Assembly: GCF_035582795.1 (NCBI RefSeq)
Contig: NC_134379.1
Location: forward strand, 1,178,001 to 1,242,000
Reading direction: 5' to 3'
DNA length: 64,000 bases
DNA from: Mycteria americana
Lineage: Eukaryota; Chordata; Aves; Ciconiiformes; Ciconiidae
Positions 1 to 12,400 of this stretch are shown here, one piece after another. The position numbers and the translations under genes were made by a program. How positions within the stretch are numbered: the first letter of the stretch is position 1; each line of letters begins with the position of its first letter. The notes beneath the pieces are model-generated. The model ran no database searches. It was not told the origin of the DNA and worked only from the letters and a program-made list of their open reading frames with translations.

Positions 1-763
1 TCTGCAGACTTCAGTGTGTCACGCTGTCCCAGGGCCAGAAGGGGACAGAGCGGTTTCCTCGTGTGCGTTGGAGCAGGTGGGGTTGGATCCTGTTGTCGTC
101 AGTGCCGCTTTTTGCTCTGAACTGCGACACAGAAGCTGTTCAACTTGCAAATAACTGTTTATCAGAACAATTTACTTAGTCTCCTTGTTTCTTAAAAATG
201 CCGATGCCCAGTGGAAAAGCATTGAGACAGCATCTCGTATAGAGACAGCTCTGCTGGTTGTCTGCCCCGGTGAAGCTCCTCAGACGATGGAGCCCGTCAG
301 TAGTCAGCCGTGGGCCGTTGGTGCCCACACCGCCTGTCAGAGCCAGTGCTTTTCTGCACTTTATCCTGAACTCAGCAGAAAGGTGCAACAAGGGCTTTGC
401 ATCGGCCCAGCCTGCCAAGCTTCGGTGCTGCAGCAGAGACAGCGCGGCACGCTCGGCAGCTTTACGGCTTGAAGGCGCTGGCGTGGTCTGTGTATACATA
501 AGGCTGTCCACAATGGTTTTATTTTTTTAGCAGTCTTTGATCTGTTTCCTTTGTAGTACTGCTAAATCCTGGCCCCTTATTGCTTTCTTCTGTCCACTAA
601 GAGTTAGTTGTAACTAAAATGCAGCTAAAATGACTATCTGGAGCTGATTCAGTGTTTCAGTCAAGCACTGGAATAGCAAATTAAAGCACAATGTTAATTA
701 TCCATAGAGATTTGAGAAGCTGTTGCTTTGAGAAACATCTGCCAGGTATTATTTAGTTATGGT

Positions 764-835
764 TGATTCTTTGGGGCTTGGGAGATGAACTACAAGATTT
801 CTTGAGGGTCTTTCCAACCTTCCTTTCTGCGTTCC
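764..835 (+). repeat. Decayed CR1 3' end (probable)
   Basis: The segment gattctttggggcttggg followed by agatgaac...gggtctttccaacctt resembles the conserved CR1 3' end (ggactagatgacct...ggtcccttccaaccc), with many changes and without clear terminal ATTCTRTG repeats. It is called by resemblance only. Confidence 0.45.
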
Positions 836-3800
836 AGGAGCAGCAATGGTTTTGTTGAAGGGAAATACTCACTTCCTTGTAAGCCATCTGTCTCCATAAA
901 ATAGAAATAAAGCGTATCTGCACCCCAGATTTTATCAGGCAAGAGGCTCATCTTGGGATTTCTCTAATTTATTTCAGGTTTGGATACTGAGGTCACTTTG
1001 ATTTCTAAGACTTACAGATAAGCCCGTCATGCTGATGAAACCACCAATGGTCTGTATTGGTCGGTGCTAAGGAGGGATAGTTTATGTGAAGTCTGATTTT
1101 TCTTTGCTTTTACAGATATGACATAAATGTGTCATCATCCTCTGGCTGAGAAAATGGAGATTCAAGTATTTTTGTCATTAATAGCGAATGGTGCCATCGC
1201 CTGCAGATAAGGTGTGAAGAGTGTGTGGTGTGCCAGTGCAGTGAGGATAGCTCAGCAGAGGGAGTATCAGGTGGGAGCTGGGGTCTTTAAAACCCTGACA
1301 TTGAAATCCCAGGAGGGCTGGCTTAGCTCTCACTCCTCGGGTGTGTATCACGAGTTTCTGATTTCTAATCATGAAGCATTTCAGTATCCTTCGTGAACTG
1401 CACGGTTTTAAAATGCGGTTTAGTCTTTCTTTATGAATTCTTTATGTATTCTTTATGAATACAAGGTTTGTGGCCCAGTCTGTGTTCATAGGAAGGAAAA
1501 TGGGACATCTTGGTCGCAGGCTGAAATCTGAATGCAGCACCTAGATGAGCAGCAGCACGTGAGCGGTCTCGTTGAAGCCGTCGGGTGCCTTGCAGCCGGC
1601 TCTTTCCCATGGTCTCACCGGTGAGGGCCTGCTCCAGTCGCGGTCACAGCCGGGAGCCCGGGTGGTCTCGAGGAGAAGTGCTGTGTCTCAGGGCTGCCAC
1701 GTTACTGGCAGAGAAGCGTGGGGTGAAGGGATGGACACTAAACAGTGGTTTTGGGAAAGATGGGAGAGAGAAGTCGGGCTTGTGTTGTGCTGTTGTCGAC
1801 CAAAATTCAGAGGGGCTCAGAGAAAGGGGTCACAATTTTAAAGCGGTCTCAGTCCTCCAGCTCGTCTGTAGGCACTTGGAAGCGCCGGCGGCTGTTTGCT
1901 GGCGTAGCCTCTTGTGCCAGCAGCCTTAGTTATGACTCAGAGTTAGCCTGGCTCAGGCTGAGCATTACTGGTCTCCAGTACTGCTGACTCGGTTCTTATC
2001 TTCCCTTTCCTGGTTCTCCCCTGCAGAGTCTGGGACCTGCAGAAACAGAAACCAACCCCCAGGCCCCAGCCTGCCCTTCCTCTCAGCGTGGTGGTCCCCC
2101 TCCCCAAGTGTGGCCGGGCCAGCATCGGGAATGGAAAAAATCTGGAGACTCTTTCTGTCCCCAGCACTGTCCTGGTATGAACCGGGAGTGACTCCTGCGG
2201 GTGACGCTGCTGTAGGACCGGTGTGAGTGAAATCCAGGGCACTCTTCTCCAGGTCTGTAATGGTTCATGGTGTGCAGTATAAGCTCCCAGAAGCATTGAA
2301 TGATTCAGAGAAACACTTCAAACTGTTCAGAAAATTACACCACAGATCTGCCGTTGCCTAACTGTTCATGAAGTTAAGTAACGTTCTCTCTCTGCACGGG
2401 GCAGGGACCTTTAAGCATATGTAGAGGTAAGATGCTTGATTATGCAAAGGCACATGCCATCGATGAATTCTGAGTACTGATAGTGTCCCTAGTACAAAAT
2501 AGGAGCGTTAAAAAGGGCATTAAAATACCGTAAAGGCGTGCTCATGCAGTGCTCTTGCAGCACGACGTAGGCGGGAGGCTCCGTGACGTGCCCTGGCCGC
2601 TGCTGGGCCACGCTGCCGGCCCAGAAGGCACGCGCGGTTCTGCCTGCACGGCTGCTCCCTTTGCTGGCAGCGCTTGCCGTTACAGATGGGTTGCGTTTCC
2701 AGGGCAGGCAAAAGGGAGGAGATAAATTTAAATCCAGCAGATTATTAGATAACAAAGTTAAGAGTGCCTGGCACTGTGTATTCCTGGACCATCGGGGCCC
2801 TAAAATAGCACCAGTCCGCTGGTCAGGAACGCTGACCCTGTTTCTGTGTCCTCCGGTGACAAGATTTGCTGCTCCGTCCTGTTGCTGCTGGCGTTGCTGT
2901 CCTTCTTTACGGCGTACCGCCTCGGTGGCTTGGCCGGGAAGCTGAGGTCCCTCGCTCTCGCGACGTGGGCCTTCTGGCAGGCGCTGTGGTGTGGGCAGGG
3001 TGAGGTTCCTTGTCCCCTCGTGCCTCAGTTGTGGTTCCGACCCCCTGAGGGTTCACAGGGCTGGTTCGCTCCCTTGGTTCATTCAGTCCTCAGTCCCTTT
3101 GATGACAGTGTCAAGAATGAGTGGAAATTACACATAATTTTGGTGTGCACCTTCTGGTTCAGCTGTCTCTCCGAGCCCAAGAAAATGCCCTAAGCCTTGC
3201 GTGCTTTTTCCATACTGGGCTTGCAGAAGCTCCTGTACCGAGGGCACTGCAGGTGAAAGAATGAGCCACGCGTGTGTCCGAGCGTGCGGCGCGCTAGGTA
3301 CCGTTCGTTGTTTTTATCTGTATCTGTGAAGGAAAGTGGGTGAACTTATTTCATATGGAAAAACAAAGAGCCCTCGGGGGCTTTTTTAAAGTGTGTCTTG
3401 AGTTTGCAAGGTGTGAGTACAAAGTGAGCAGGAGACAGAGGTCTTCGTAGCTGGGTGGAAGTGTTTCTGTCCTGAAGGGGTGTGGGTGTCAGGAAGAGAT
3501 GGCTTAGAGACCCGTCGGTCCTGTCAGTGCCAGGAGGGGTTGATAGCCTGGTTCCTTTTTGCCTGAGAACAAGTCAGACACAGGACGGTGGCTCACTGGT
3601 GTCACATTTTGGCTAAAAAATCCTTGAAATAAACTCTTTAGCTCAAGGGAGCTCAAGATTTGCAACACCAAAGGCCTTGTTGGCAGCCTGTCAGCAGCCT
3701 GAGGGCTGCACCTGCTTTGCAGAGACATTTACATAAATATTTCTGATCAGTAATGCACGCTTGTAACCTTACTTTCCTGTTCTCTCGGCTTCCTCGATGA

Positions 3801-4018
3801 ATGAAAATTACTTGTAGGAATTTCACTGCCGCCTCCTGCTCATGCACTGGAAAGCATTGCCATCAGCGCAGACCTCAGCGGCAGGTCTCCTTTCTAGAGC
3901 CTCCGCTATCGCGACATGAGCTCCAGGAGCCAGCGCAGGAGTGAATTCAGCACGGGCAGGTGCTGCTGTCCTCATCGGAGCTCGAGCAGTGCCAGGAGCT
4001 TCCATTAACTGACTTCTA

Positions 4019-4525
4019 ATCCCCCACTACAAGAGGGATATTGAGGTACTGGAGCGTGTACAGAGAAGGGCAACGAAGCTGGTGAAGGGTCTGGAGCACA
4101 AGGCTGATGGGGAGCGGCTGAGGGAACTGGGGTTGTTCAGCCTGGAGAAAAGGAGGCTCAGGGGAGACCTCATCGCTCTCTACAACTGCCTGAAAGGAGG
4201 GTGTAGAGAGGTGGGGGTCGGTCTCTTCTCCCAGGTAACAAGTGATAGGACGAGAGGAAATGGCCTCAAGTTGCGCCAGGGGAGGTTTAGACTGGATATT
4301 AGGAAATTTTTCTTCACCGAGAGGGTTATCAAGCATTGGAACAGGCTGCCCAGGGAAGTGGTGGAGTCGCCATCCCTGGAGGTATTTAAAGGACGTTTGG
4401 ATGAGGTGCTTAGGGACATGGTGTAGTGGTGGTTTTTGGCAGTATTAGGTTTATGGTTGGACTCGATGATCTTAAAGGTCTTTTCTAACCTATATGATTC
4501 TGTGATTCTGTGATTCTGTAATTCT
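4019..4525 (+). mobile_element. CR1 LINE, 5'-truncated copy, + orientation
   Basis: About 0.5 kb matches the last part of CR1 ORF2 and its short 3' UTR. The frame 4082-4426 encodes [51 protein letters not shown] and [16 protein letters not shown], all CR1 hallmarks. After a stop come ggttggactcgatgatctt and the tail of tandem 8-mers (gattctgt repeated) at about 4488-4525, which is the normal CR1 3' end. The 5' end is truncated near 4019. A frame break lies near the 5' end, so this copy is not coding-competent. Confidence 0.95.
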
Positions 4526-5094
4526 TTGCTGCTGCCCTCCTGTCCGGCACGGTGCAGTTTTACGTCGGGGGGGGAGTTGTGCGGTCTCTCGCCCGGCGTG
4601 TGCCCGGCAGGGGCTGGCGCCGGGTCGGCGTCCGGGAGGCTCTCCCTCTCGCAGAGGCCAGCTACCTGCGCTGCCCCGGCGCTGGCTGCGTGGCCAAACA
4701 CGCGCATAGAAAACACGATTAGTCAGCAGGTCACCGGGGCTGAATTTCCTCATGCGTCCTGTGCCAGGGCCATCGCGTTGGCTCTGGCTGCAAACCAAGC
4801 AGCAAAGTGGAGCAAAAGAATTGCGGACAAAGGGCTTTTATTTATTAGTTATTAATGTTGTTCAATTGAAGCAGTCTGAAATCAGCGGTAGCTAAGATTT
4901 ATGTTGTTTACATCAGGGGATTCCTGCTGGGGTTTTTGCCACCCTGCCCTGCTTTACTTCTTCCTTTAAGGAAATGTTGATAATTACCCTGAAATATTTT
5001 GAGAAAATACAGAGAAATACTGCATTCAGCCTCTGAGCTTCTGTTTAAATAACCTCGCATTTTGGAGTCAGTCAGATCTTGAGCTCTCTTACTC

Positions 5095-6146
5095 TCATAG
5101 AATCATAGAATCGTTTAGGTTGGAAAAGACCTTTAAGAACATCGAGTCCAACCGTTAACCCAGCACTGCCAAGTCCACCACTTGGCAAACCATGTCCCTA
5201 AGCACCACATCTACACGGCTTTTAAATATCCTCAGGGCTGGTGACTCCACCACTTCCCTGGGCAGCCTGTTCCAGTGCTTGACAACCCTTTTGGTGAAGG
5301 AATTTTTCTTAATATCCAGTCTAAACCTCCCCTGGCGCAACTTGAGGCCATTTTCTCTCATCCTATCACTTGTTACCTGGGAGAAGAGACCGACCCCCAC
5401 CTCTCTACAGCCTCCTTTTGGGCAGTTGTAGAGAGCGATGAGGTCTCCCCTCAGCCTCCTTTTCTCCAGGCTGAACAACCCCAGGTCCCTCAGCCGCTCC
5501 CCACCAGCCTTGTGCTCCAGACCCTTCCCCAGCCCCGTTGCCCTTCTCTGGACACGCTCCAGCCCCTCAATGTCTCTCTGGGAGTGAGGGGCCCAACACT
5601 GAACACAGCATTCGAGGTGCGGCCTCACCAGTGCCGAGTGCAGGGGCACGATCACTGCCCTAGTCCTGCTGGCCACGCTATTGCTGATACAAGCCAGGAT
5701 GCCATTGGCCTTCTTGGCCACCTGGGCACACTGCTGGCTCATATTCAGCTGGCTGTTGACCAACACCCCCAGGTCCTTCTCTGCCGGGCAGCTTTCCAGC
5801 CACTCTTCCCCACGCCTGTAGCGTTGCGTGGGGTTGTTGTGACCCAAGTGCAGGACCTGGCACTGAGCCTTGCTGAACCTTGTACCATTGGCCTCGGCCC
5901 ATCGATCCAGCCTGTCCAGGTCCCTCTGCAGAGCCTTCCTCCCCTCCAGCAGATCAACACTCCCACCCAGCTTGGTGTCATCTGCAAACTGACTGAGGGT
6001 GCACCCGATCCCCTCGTCCAGATCATTGATAAAGATATTAAACAGAACTGGCCCCAGTACTGAGCCCTGGGGGACACCACTTGTGACCAGCCGCCAACTG
6101 GAGTAAACTCCATTCCCCACCACTCCTTGGGCCCAGCCATCAAACT
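5095..6146 (-). mobile_element. CR1 LINE, 5'-truncated copy, - orientation, about 1.05 kb
   Basis: The complement of 5095-5140 carries the CR1 3' end: on the + strand it reads tcatagaatcatagaatcg followed by ggttggaaaagacct. The element extends to about 6146, where similarity stops in the reverse-transcriptase region ([16 protein letters not shown]). It is the same CR1 type as the copy at 4019-4525 and faces it across about 570 bp. One reading frame remains open over nearly the whole copy, so this insertion looks young compared with other repeats in the window. Confidence 0.96.
5155..6123 (-). pseudogene. CR1 ORF2 fragment: C-terminal half of reverse transcriptase plus thumb region (322 codons, uninterrupted)
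   Basis: The frame encodes 322 residues without a stop. Reverse-transcriptase motifs are visible: [19 protein letters not shown] (block 4, residues 16-34) and FADDTKL with the catalytic Asp pair (residues 46-52). These are followed by [15 protein letters not shown], the CR1-typical SALVRPHLE(Y/C)CVQ(F/C)WAP region, and [14 protein letters not shown] near residue 225. A full CR1 ORF2 also has an endonuclease domain and the earlier RT blocks; these are missing, so the fragment cannot move by itself. Its Met is internal to the parent frame and need not be a real start. Confidence 0.9.
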
Positions 6147-7701
6147 CTCCTACTTGGTGCTATAACGACTTGAATTAAAATTTTGGATTTGAGTCTCGGG
6201 CAACCATGGGAAAAGTGCTCTTTGGATGTGAAATCCTTCCAGATCACTGAATTTCACATGGTGCCTTCCCAAGTGCCACAGGGTCGGAGACTGGAGGTGC
6301 AGCCCTGCTGCTGGAGCTTGATCCAGGTGTTGCTTTCTCCTCATGTAGGTGCTGGACAGTGTTTACCCTGTCAGCTGGGTGCCTGAGCTCGTTCCTGGTC
6401 TCATGAGGCACACGTGTTTGGGCTGTTGCTGCAGCTGAGTGTTGAACTAGGGCTGCTAAGGTTTGTAAGGTTTGAAGTTCCCCTCCTTCCCCCTCCACCA
6501 GCAGGTACGGTGCCGGGCTGCCTTCCCTGAAGCTCATGGTGCACGTCCCTTCGGGCACTCCTCGCTGGCCTCCTCCGCCCGGGGATCTCGGATTCTCTGC
6601 TGCCTCCTGGGGATCTGGGACTCTGCTGCAGGCCACACCAGATCTTGTGGTGTGGCTCTGGACGGAGTTGTTCAGGCAAGCAGTGAGCAGAGTTGGGCCA
6701 AAGTGCTTTAATGAAGGTTGGAGGAAATATGGCGTATGCTGTAGAAATCCTGGGCTGAAGGGAACTTTAGGAAATCACGTTGTCTGTGAATCAGGGACAG
6801 TGACGCTGTGTGGTCACATGTACCAAAGGTCTTTCAGAATCGAGAATAAAAGTTTTATTCCCTTTATTGCTCTCTCTTGCCTTTGCACTACACCCCTCAA
6901 AATCAAAAGCTGGGTGAGAAAGTGCCCAAGCGGCGGCAGGGCCCCGCGGGTGGTGCGTGAGGCCTGGGCAGCTCCGCAGCCGGTGAGGTTGCCTTACTGG
7001 GGGGGCCCTTTTCCCCTTATTCCACTTGTTGTATTTAATGTAGCTTCTTCCTGAAGATAACTGGGGGTTTGAGCGTAACCTGGTAATTCCAGGTCGCAGT
7101 ATACGTGCTTTTCTATCAAATTTCCTAAACATACACTCTGTCTTCAGTGTTTAGGTCAAGCCCAAGTTTCTCCTGTGGAGAGGCTCTTTCAGGATGTTTC
7201 TTAGAGCTTCCTCTGAATTACCTGGTATTGGCCACTATATGAGACAGGGTACCAGACTGTATGCATCATTTCTCTGATCCCTTGCTCGATGAAGTAAGGG
7301 TTTATTTTCCAAATATTTGTATATTACTATGAAGAAGTCATAGCTCCAAGCACGCTGTTGGTGCACCATTTTTTGTTGCAACTCCTGTCAGGAATGAGAT
7401 CCGCTGAGCTTCGTGGACAGCGGGTCTGGAGATACTTGATGAAGGCTGTGAGATGTCTAGATGCCAGGGCTGCTGGCGCCACAGGACTTGTGTAAATAAA
7501 TTTCATTTGTGCTATGTTCACACAATTAAAGCCGGAGACCTGGATCGCATTTAATGAGGTTTATTTTGCTAGTCGGGCCACACAGATTTCATTTACTTTG
7601 TCTAGTGTTCTAAAAACATATAGGAATGTACGCACACCAAAGCTAAGTTTAAGAGCTTGAATAAAATCCACAGCAGTAAAGAAGTGCCCTGATGGGTTTG
7701 T

Positions 7702-7740
7702 ATCAGTGTGAAGTCCATTGAGCTAAGATTTACACTTGAT
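7702..7740. repeat. Fragment of ancient palindromic repeat (tgaagtc-attgag type)
   Basis: The stretch tcagtgtgaagtccattgag, then ctaagatttacacttg, resembles half of a palindromic ancient repeat known to me from bird, crocodile and turtle DNA (arms like GTTACACCAGTGTAA around a core TTGACTTCAATGG). I cannot name the family with certainty. Confidence 0.45.
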
Positions 7741-8889
7741 AATATAAAATACAGGGTGTTTTAACCTCAGAAGCCTACCCTGCCCTGCATGGGAGGTTGG
7801 TTACGACCAGCTGAAGTCCTGTGGCTGCTGTGGATCTCTCGGCTGTTGGGTGTCCTGGGTCAGTGCTGGGAGAACTGGGAGCGGGGGGCACCGGGCTCAC
7901 GAGGTTTCCTTGTCTCCTGCACACTGGCTCTAGTTCAGGAGGCGATCCTGAAATGCACGTTTTTTCCCCAGGATGCTATTAGTCAGGGCTGGTCTCCGGG
8001 CTTGTCCTTACCTCCCTGGAAGCGAACGTCGGTGTTGTCCTGGGGCTGTCCCAGGGCCAGGGTGGGCTGCTTGGTAAAATGCTCAGTAGCTCTTTGCCAA
8101 TTTAAAAACAGAAAAGGAAGAATTGAAAATGTTCTGTTGTGGATTGATTTCTTCTGCTGTACAATAGAGCACGGGGATGTGTTTACATACGGACACAAGC
8201 AGGGAGGGCTTTGGGAAGGTGCTGTAGAAGTAAGTATCGTTCAGGGTGCTGAGTCCATCCCTGTGGGCTGGCACAAGGGCAAGCGGGGACTGATCTGCAC
8301 CTACACCGGATCCCTCCGAGGAGCGGGCACAGGCTCCCGGCCGGGTCCTGCCACAGCTCTCGAAGCTCTGTTCGCCTTGTTCAGCTCAGTAGTGTTTGCC
8401 CTTGGCAGAAGGGCCTTGTGATCTGTGGGTGTGGGAAGTGACTGGATCAGGCCGTTTCTCTCCACGCGGTGCTGGGATGGGGGAGAAGGAGGTTGGTCGG
8501 GTGGTGTCTTGCTTTTCATCCGCTGCTGCGATCGTGGCATCCCCAGAGACATCGGGGTTGCTGCAAACGGTGGAGGAGCCAGGAGTCGCCTCGGCAGTTT
8601 GGTCTCAAGGGCTGAATGTGGGGGCAGCACGTGGCTTATATTTCAATAGTCCGTGCTGGAGTGAAGGGGCGACGAGCGGAAGGTGCAGCGTGGCTGGGAC
8701 GCAGGATGGATCCCCAGGGGCGCAGGTCCTGCCACGGGCTCGGGGCGTGCCGTGGGCCGGGCCGCGTTACCCCAAGGCCTCCGCTTCCCTCTCAGAAACG
8801 CAGGCAGTTAGTCACCAGCCTGGTTAGAGGCCTGTGGATGGGGAAGGTCAGGGAAGCGCCGTTAATCACTGTTGGTGTTTCTCTTTCAG

Positions 8890-9466
8890 AGGAGAATGAG
8901 AAGCACGAGAAGCTCCGCCTGGAGAGGGAGCAGGAGCAGAAGAAGGCCGGCAAGGTCAGCGCGCCGCGGGCGAACAGTGCCGTTCCCCCGGAGGAGCCCC
9001 GGAGCGAACTGCTGGTGCCCATCTCCCCCCCAGCCCCGGCCCCCCCGCCGCCCCCACCCCTGGCAGCCCCCATTTCAGTCATTCCCATCCCTGTTGTCAC
9101 CAGCCCCCCCCAGCAAGCAGCCCAGACCACCCTGTCCCCGCCGCTCGTACAACGCCACCAGCCCCTCGTAAGCACTCCCAGTGTCACTAAGGAAGCATCT
9201 TCGGTTGCGCCGGTCATCCAGAGGCCGCCGGGCCCGCTTCTGCCGGACGGGAAAGCTGCTACACCCCCGTCGGGCAGCCCGAAGCAGCTCCAGCATTACA
9301 CGGCGCCGGTCCTGGCCATCTCCCAGCACCATGTGGTCCAGCAGCCCATCCAGCCCCAGCCTCACCAGCCCCTGCAGCACCCGGGAGCACCCCCGCAGCT
9401 CGGTGCTCTGAAGCTGGCTCCGGCAGAAGACACGAAACCGAATGAGCAGAAGAAGAGACCTGGAGG
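8890..9466 (+). CDS. MNT: MNT exon 2: charged helix and proline-rich region
   Basis: The acceptor is ctctttcag at 8881-8889 and the donor is GG|GTGAGT after 9466. The exon starts with the last two bases of a split codon and ends with two bases (GG) of a Gly codon. It encodes a charged segment (ENEKHEKLRLEREQEQKK), a run PPAPAPPPPPP, the conserved ISVIPIPVV block, Gln/Pro-rich sequence with HHVVQQPIQPQ, and the LKLAPAED...NEQKKRPGG block that leads into the basic region. These blocks occur in the same order in human MNT. The middle of the exon is more divergent from human, as expected for a proline-rich region. The same frame stays open for 274 nt upstream of the acceptor, which I take as chance in GC-rich intron sequence. 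Confidence 0.93.
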
Positions 9467-12400
9467 GTGAGTGCACCTTGCGTGCGGAGGCTTCTGAGAG
9501 GGACCAGACAAAAATGATACCAAAAGCTGCATCGGCCTGGAGCAGCTACTGCTTTTGCAAAGAGTTGTCAGATCAGAAATACCAAGATCTGTGGATGTTT
9601 GGCTGTCTGTTTGCTTTTTTGATAGCAGGGTTTCTTAGCTTCATGTTTTTTATTTTTCCTCCCTGACTACACACTGTAGGATTCTGTACAAGGATTTTTT
9701 TTTCCAAGCCAGGACTGTGTTAGGAAGCCAGTCCCAGCACTGCCTGTCTGATCTCAGGTGGCATCTGGTATTATGTTTGGCAAAAGATCTCTGCTTATAC
9801 TGGTCAGGGAAATGGTGCAGCAATGCTGCTTGCAGGAACTTTCTTGAAAACTGGGATGTGGTCTGGGAGGTTTTATTTCCCAGGACAGAGATCACCTTAG
9901 CTGCTGTTTCAATGTCTTAGTGCTGTAAGTGCTAAGGGCCTCCTGCTTGTTCAAAACTCCTGCCGCTGGAAGGGACCGAAGGCTGTTTAATCTGTCCTCA
10001 CCCTCGGACAGGACTTGAGACTCTGATGTTGCTCCAGGTTAGTGTTTGTCTAACTTCTTCTTAAGGACTTTGGCTGGTGGAGACTCTCTTCTCCTTAGGC
10101 GGTTGTTTCCAGACCACAGTATCCTAATATGTAGTCTGGTATTATTTCTTGTGGACTGGGAGAACAAACCGTTCCCTTCTTTGCAGCAAGCTTTTACCTG
10201 TTTCCCTTGGCCCCTCGCTCTTCATTCCTGCAGGATAAATGACCTGGATCTGTTCAGTCTTTCCTCCTGGGCCATGTTGTCTAGACCTCTGACCATTCTC
10301 CCGACTGCCTGTGGCTGGGAGATAACTCTTTGCGATGGTGTTTAAAGTGGTATGCTAATCCCACGGAGGCCAGGCAGAAAGTTGCTCTGTGTGTCTTGCC
10401 TCTTCAGTGCAATAAAGCAAATGTACCCCTGGTTTCAGGGCAGGGGTGGGGATCTGGTCAGGAGTTCAGAGGAGATGCTGCTAGACAGAACGCCAGCTGG
10501 AGTCCCCCTCTTGCTGTGCAGCGTAGCAGCGGCAGCCTCGTCCCACTCAGCAGGGCTCAGGCTGCCGTGCTGAGGTAGCCCCAGCAGAGCTGGAGGCCCT
10601 GCTAGTCGCTCTGGTCCACCCAGCCTAAACAAGTGCCAGCAGAAGAGACAGACAAAATGCAGTCCTTTCCGGGCTGCTCAAAATCTGGCCTTGCCTTTTG
10701 CTCCCTCCTGGATGGAGCTCAGTATTTTGAATGTATCAGGAGGTCAGGACGTGGCAGTTCACTTTCTTTTCCGCAGGTCCTCTGGTCCTTACGGCGTTTG
10801 ATCTGAGCTGTAACGCAGAACCACTGTAACCCAGTTGTGAGAGGAGCACGAGCGCGGGGCTGTGGATTGGTACTGACCTTCCCTGGGGACGGCCTCCACG
10901 CAGGGAGTGGTAGTTTCAGTATCATCTTGTGGGAGCAGGGAGAGATACAAGATGTAGTGGACAAAAAAAGGGTTCATAGTGTCCTTTGGGATGTAGAGAT
11001 CCCAAAATGCATAGAAGGAAACAACGAAAGTAATGTAGATAAGAATTGGTGACGATAATGGCCTTTGTAAAATGCCAATATCGTTCCTCTAAGACAGATT
11101 GTGATCTTTAGAGCTTGCCTATGAAACGCTCAGCTGCAGAAACGATAAGTATATTTGTGCTTTAACCGAGCAAACCTGTCACTGACGTCGTTGTGTGGGT
11201 TCAGACGGGCGTAGAGGGGGTTTCCGATGGCAGGGGGGTACCAGTGAGGGCTGCGGGGATTTTTGCTGTCTGAGCAGCAGCCGTCCTGGCAGCAGGCGGT
11301 GGGATGGCTGCGGCTGCACCAGCAAACCGCTCCGGTGCCGCCACGCTGAGCCTTGCTCCCAGGAAGCTGGGAGGGCTGTTGTCCCAGTGCAAGCGCAGCA
11401 TCACCGCTGTGTCTGGGCCGTAATCAGAGCATTGTACCACGCAAGATTTCTGGAGCTCTTGGCGTAGGCACACCAGGAAAATACCTGTCTGATGCTGAGC
11501 GAGTTGCAAAGGTTTCCTGAAGTGCATTTGGCTGGGTTACCCCAAGGTGCGTGCTCCTCGTCTCCCCAGAATTCCTCCTTTAGACATAAGCACAGGAAAG
11601 ATGTCTTTTTCAGCTTGTAAATGTTTCATGGGAAAAGGCTGTCAAATATTTGTTTTTAAATACCTGAATATTTATCAAATATTAATGTACGTCCTGAAAC
11701 GCTCACCTCAATGTGGGTGTATTTTTAGCCAAAGGCAAATAATTACTTTGCGTAGTGTATGGAAGATATTTGGAATCTCCACGTGTCTACTAATGTACTT
11801 TATCACCACTGTAGCTGAAAAACTAAGATAATATGAATTTGTTTGGCTTTTCCTAGAAGTATTCCTCTGATTTGGAGGGTGGGGACAGACCAGAACCCCA
11901 AAAACCAGAAGCTCACCCTGGTTCTTCCTTTAGCAGTGACTGGAGGATTCCTGGATTACTTCATTCCATATTTATGCTCGGCTGTGTTATTTCAGGCACA
12001 GTAAAAAACTAAAGCGGTTTGAAGAATGTCTGCCAAGTCCCGTACACTTTCATTTGAAACTGCGTAAATCTTACCCCACTGGAGCGTAGGTGTAGATCAG
12101 AAATGGGCCGGAATCTGGGCTATCTCGTACTGTATAAATACATACAATTCGTACTTCGTGTCTTTCCCCGTTGGTGATAGTAGCCGTGTCTGTGTATATA
12201 TACACACATTATACCTGTTTGTATCTTGGGTGCAGAATATGCGTAATGCTTAGCCCATCTGATATGCATGTAAAGTATGGATTTTATCTTGATACAGTAT
12301 AGGTAGAAATATATATGCAACTAATAGTAAAACAGTGATATCCGAACACCTCTATTGCTTTTTAGTATTTACCTGTGTATCCTAGACACACACACGCTGC

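Larger units (their letters stand above)
1..8889 (+). other. MNT: MNT intron 1, right-hand part
   Basis: No exon of MNT or any other gene could be supported here. The SIN3-interaction exon expected upstream was looked for as an ATG followed by codons for SIETLLEA and not found. The stretch holds two CR1 copies in opposite orientation (4019-4525 and 5095-6146), a decayed CR1 tail near 764-835, a fragment of an ancient palindromic repeat near 7702-7740, and GC-rich patches around 2570-2990 and 8280-8800. Assignment to MNT is inferred from the phase of the exon starting at 8890. Confidence 0.75.

Noticed and set aside
198..260. gcattgagacagcatctcg reads SIETASRIETALL, resembling the start of MNT exon 1 (MSIETLLEAA).
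   Set aside because: There is no ATG before SIET, the match stops after four residues, and no donor in the right phase follows. Treated as chance.
5275..6063. 262-codon open frame on the + strand.
   Set aside because: It is the antisense shadow of the CR1 reverse-transcriptase frame.
8616..8889. In-frame open extension upstream of MNT exon 2, starting with ATG.
   Set aside because: The acceptor ctctttcag at 8881-8889 is good, the exon begins at the conserved charged helix, and the upstream sequence resembles nothing in MNT.
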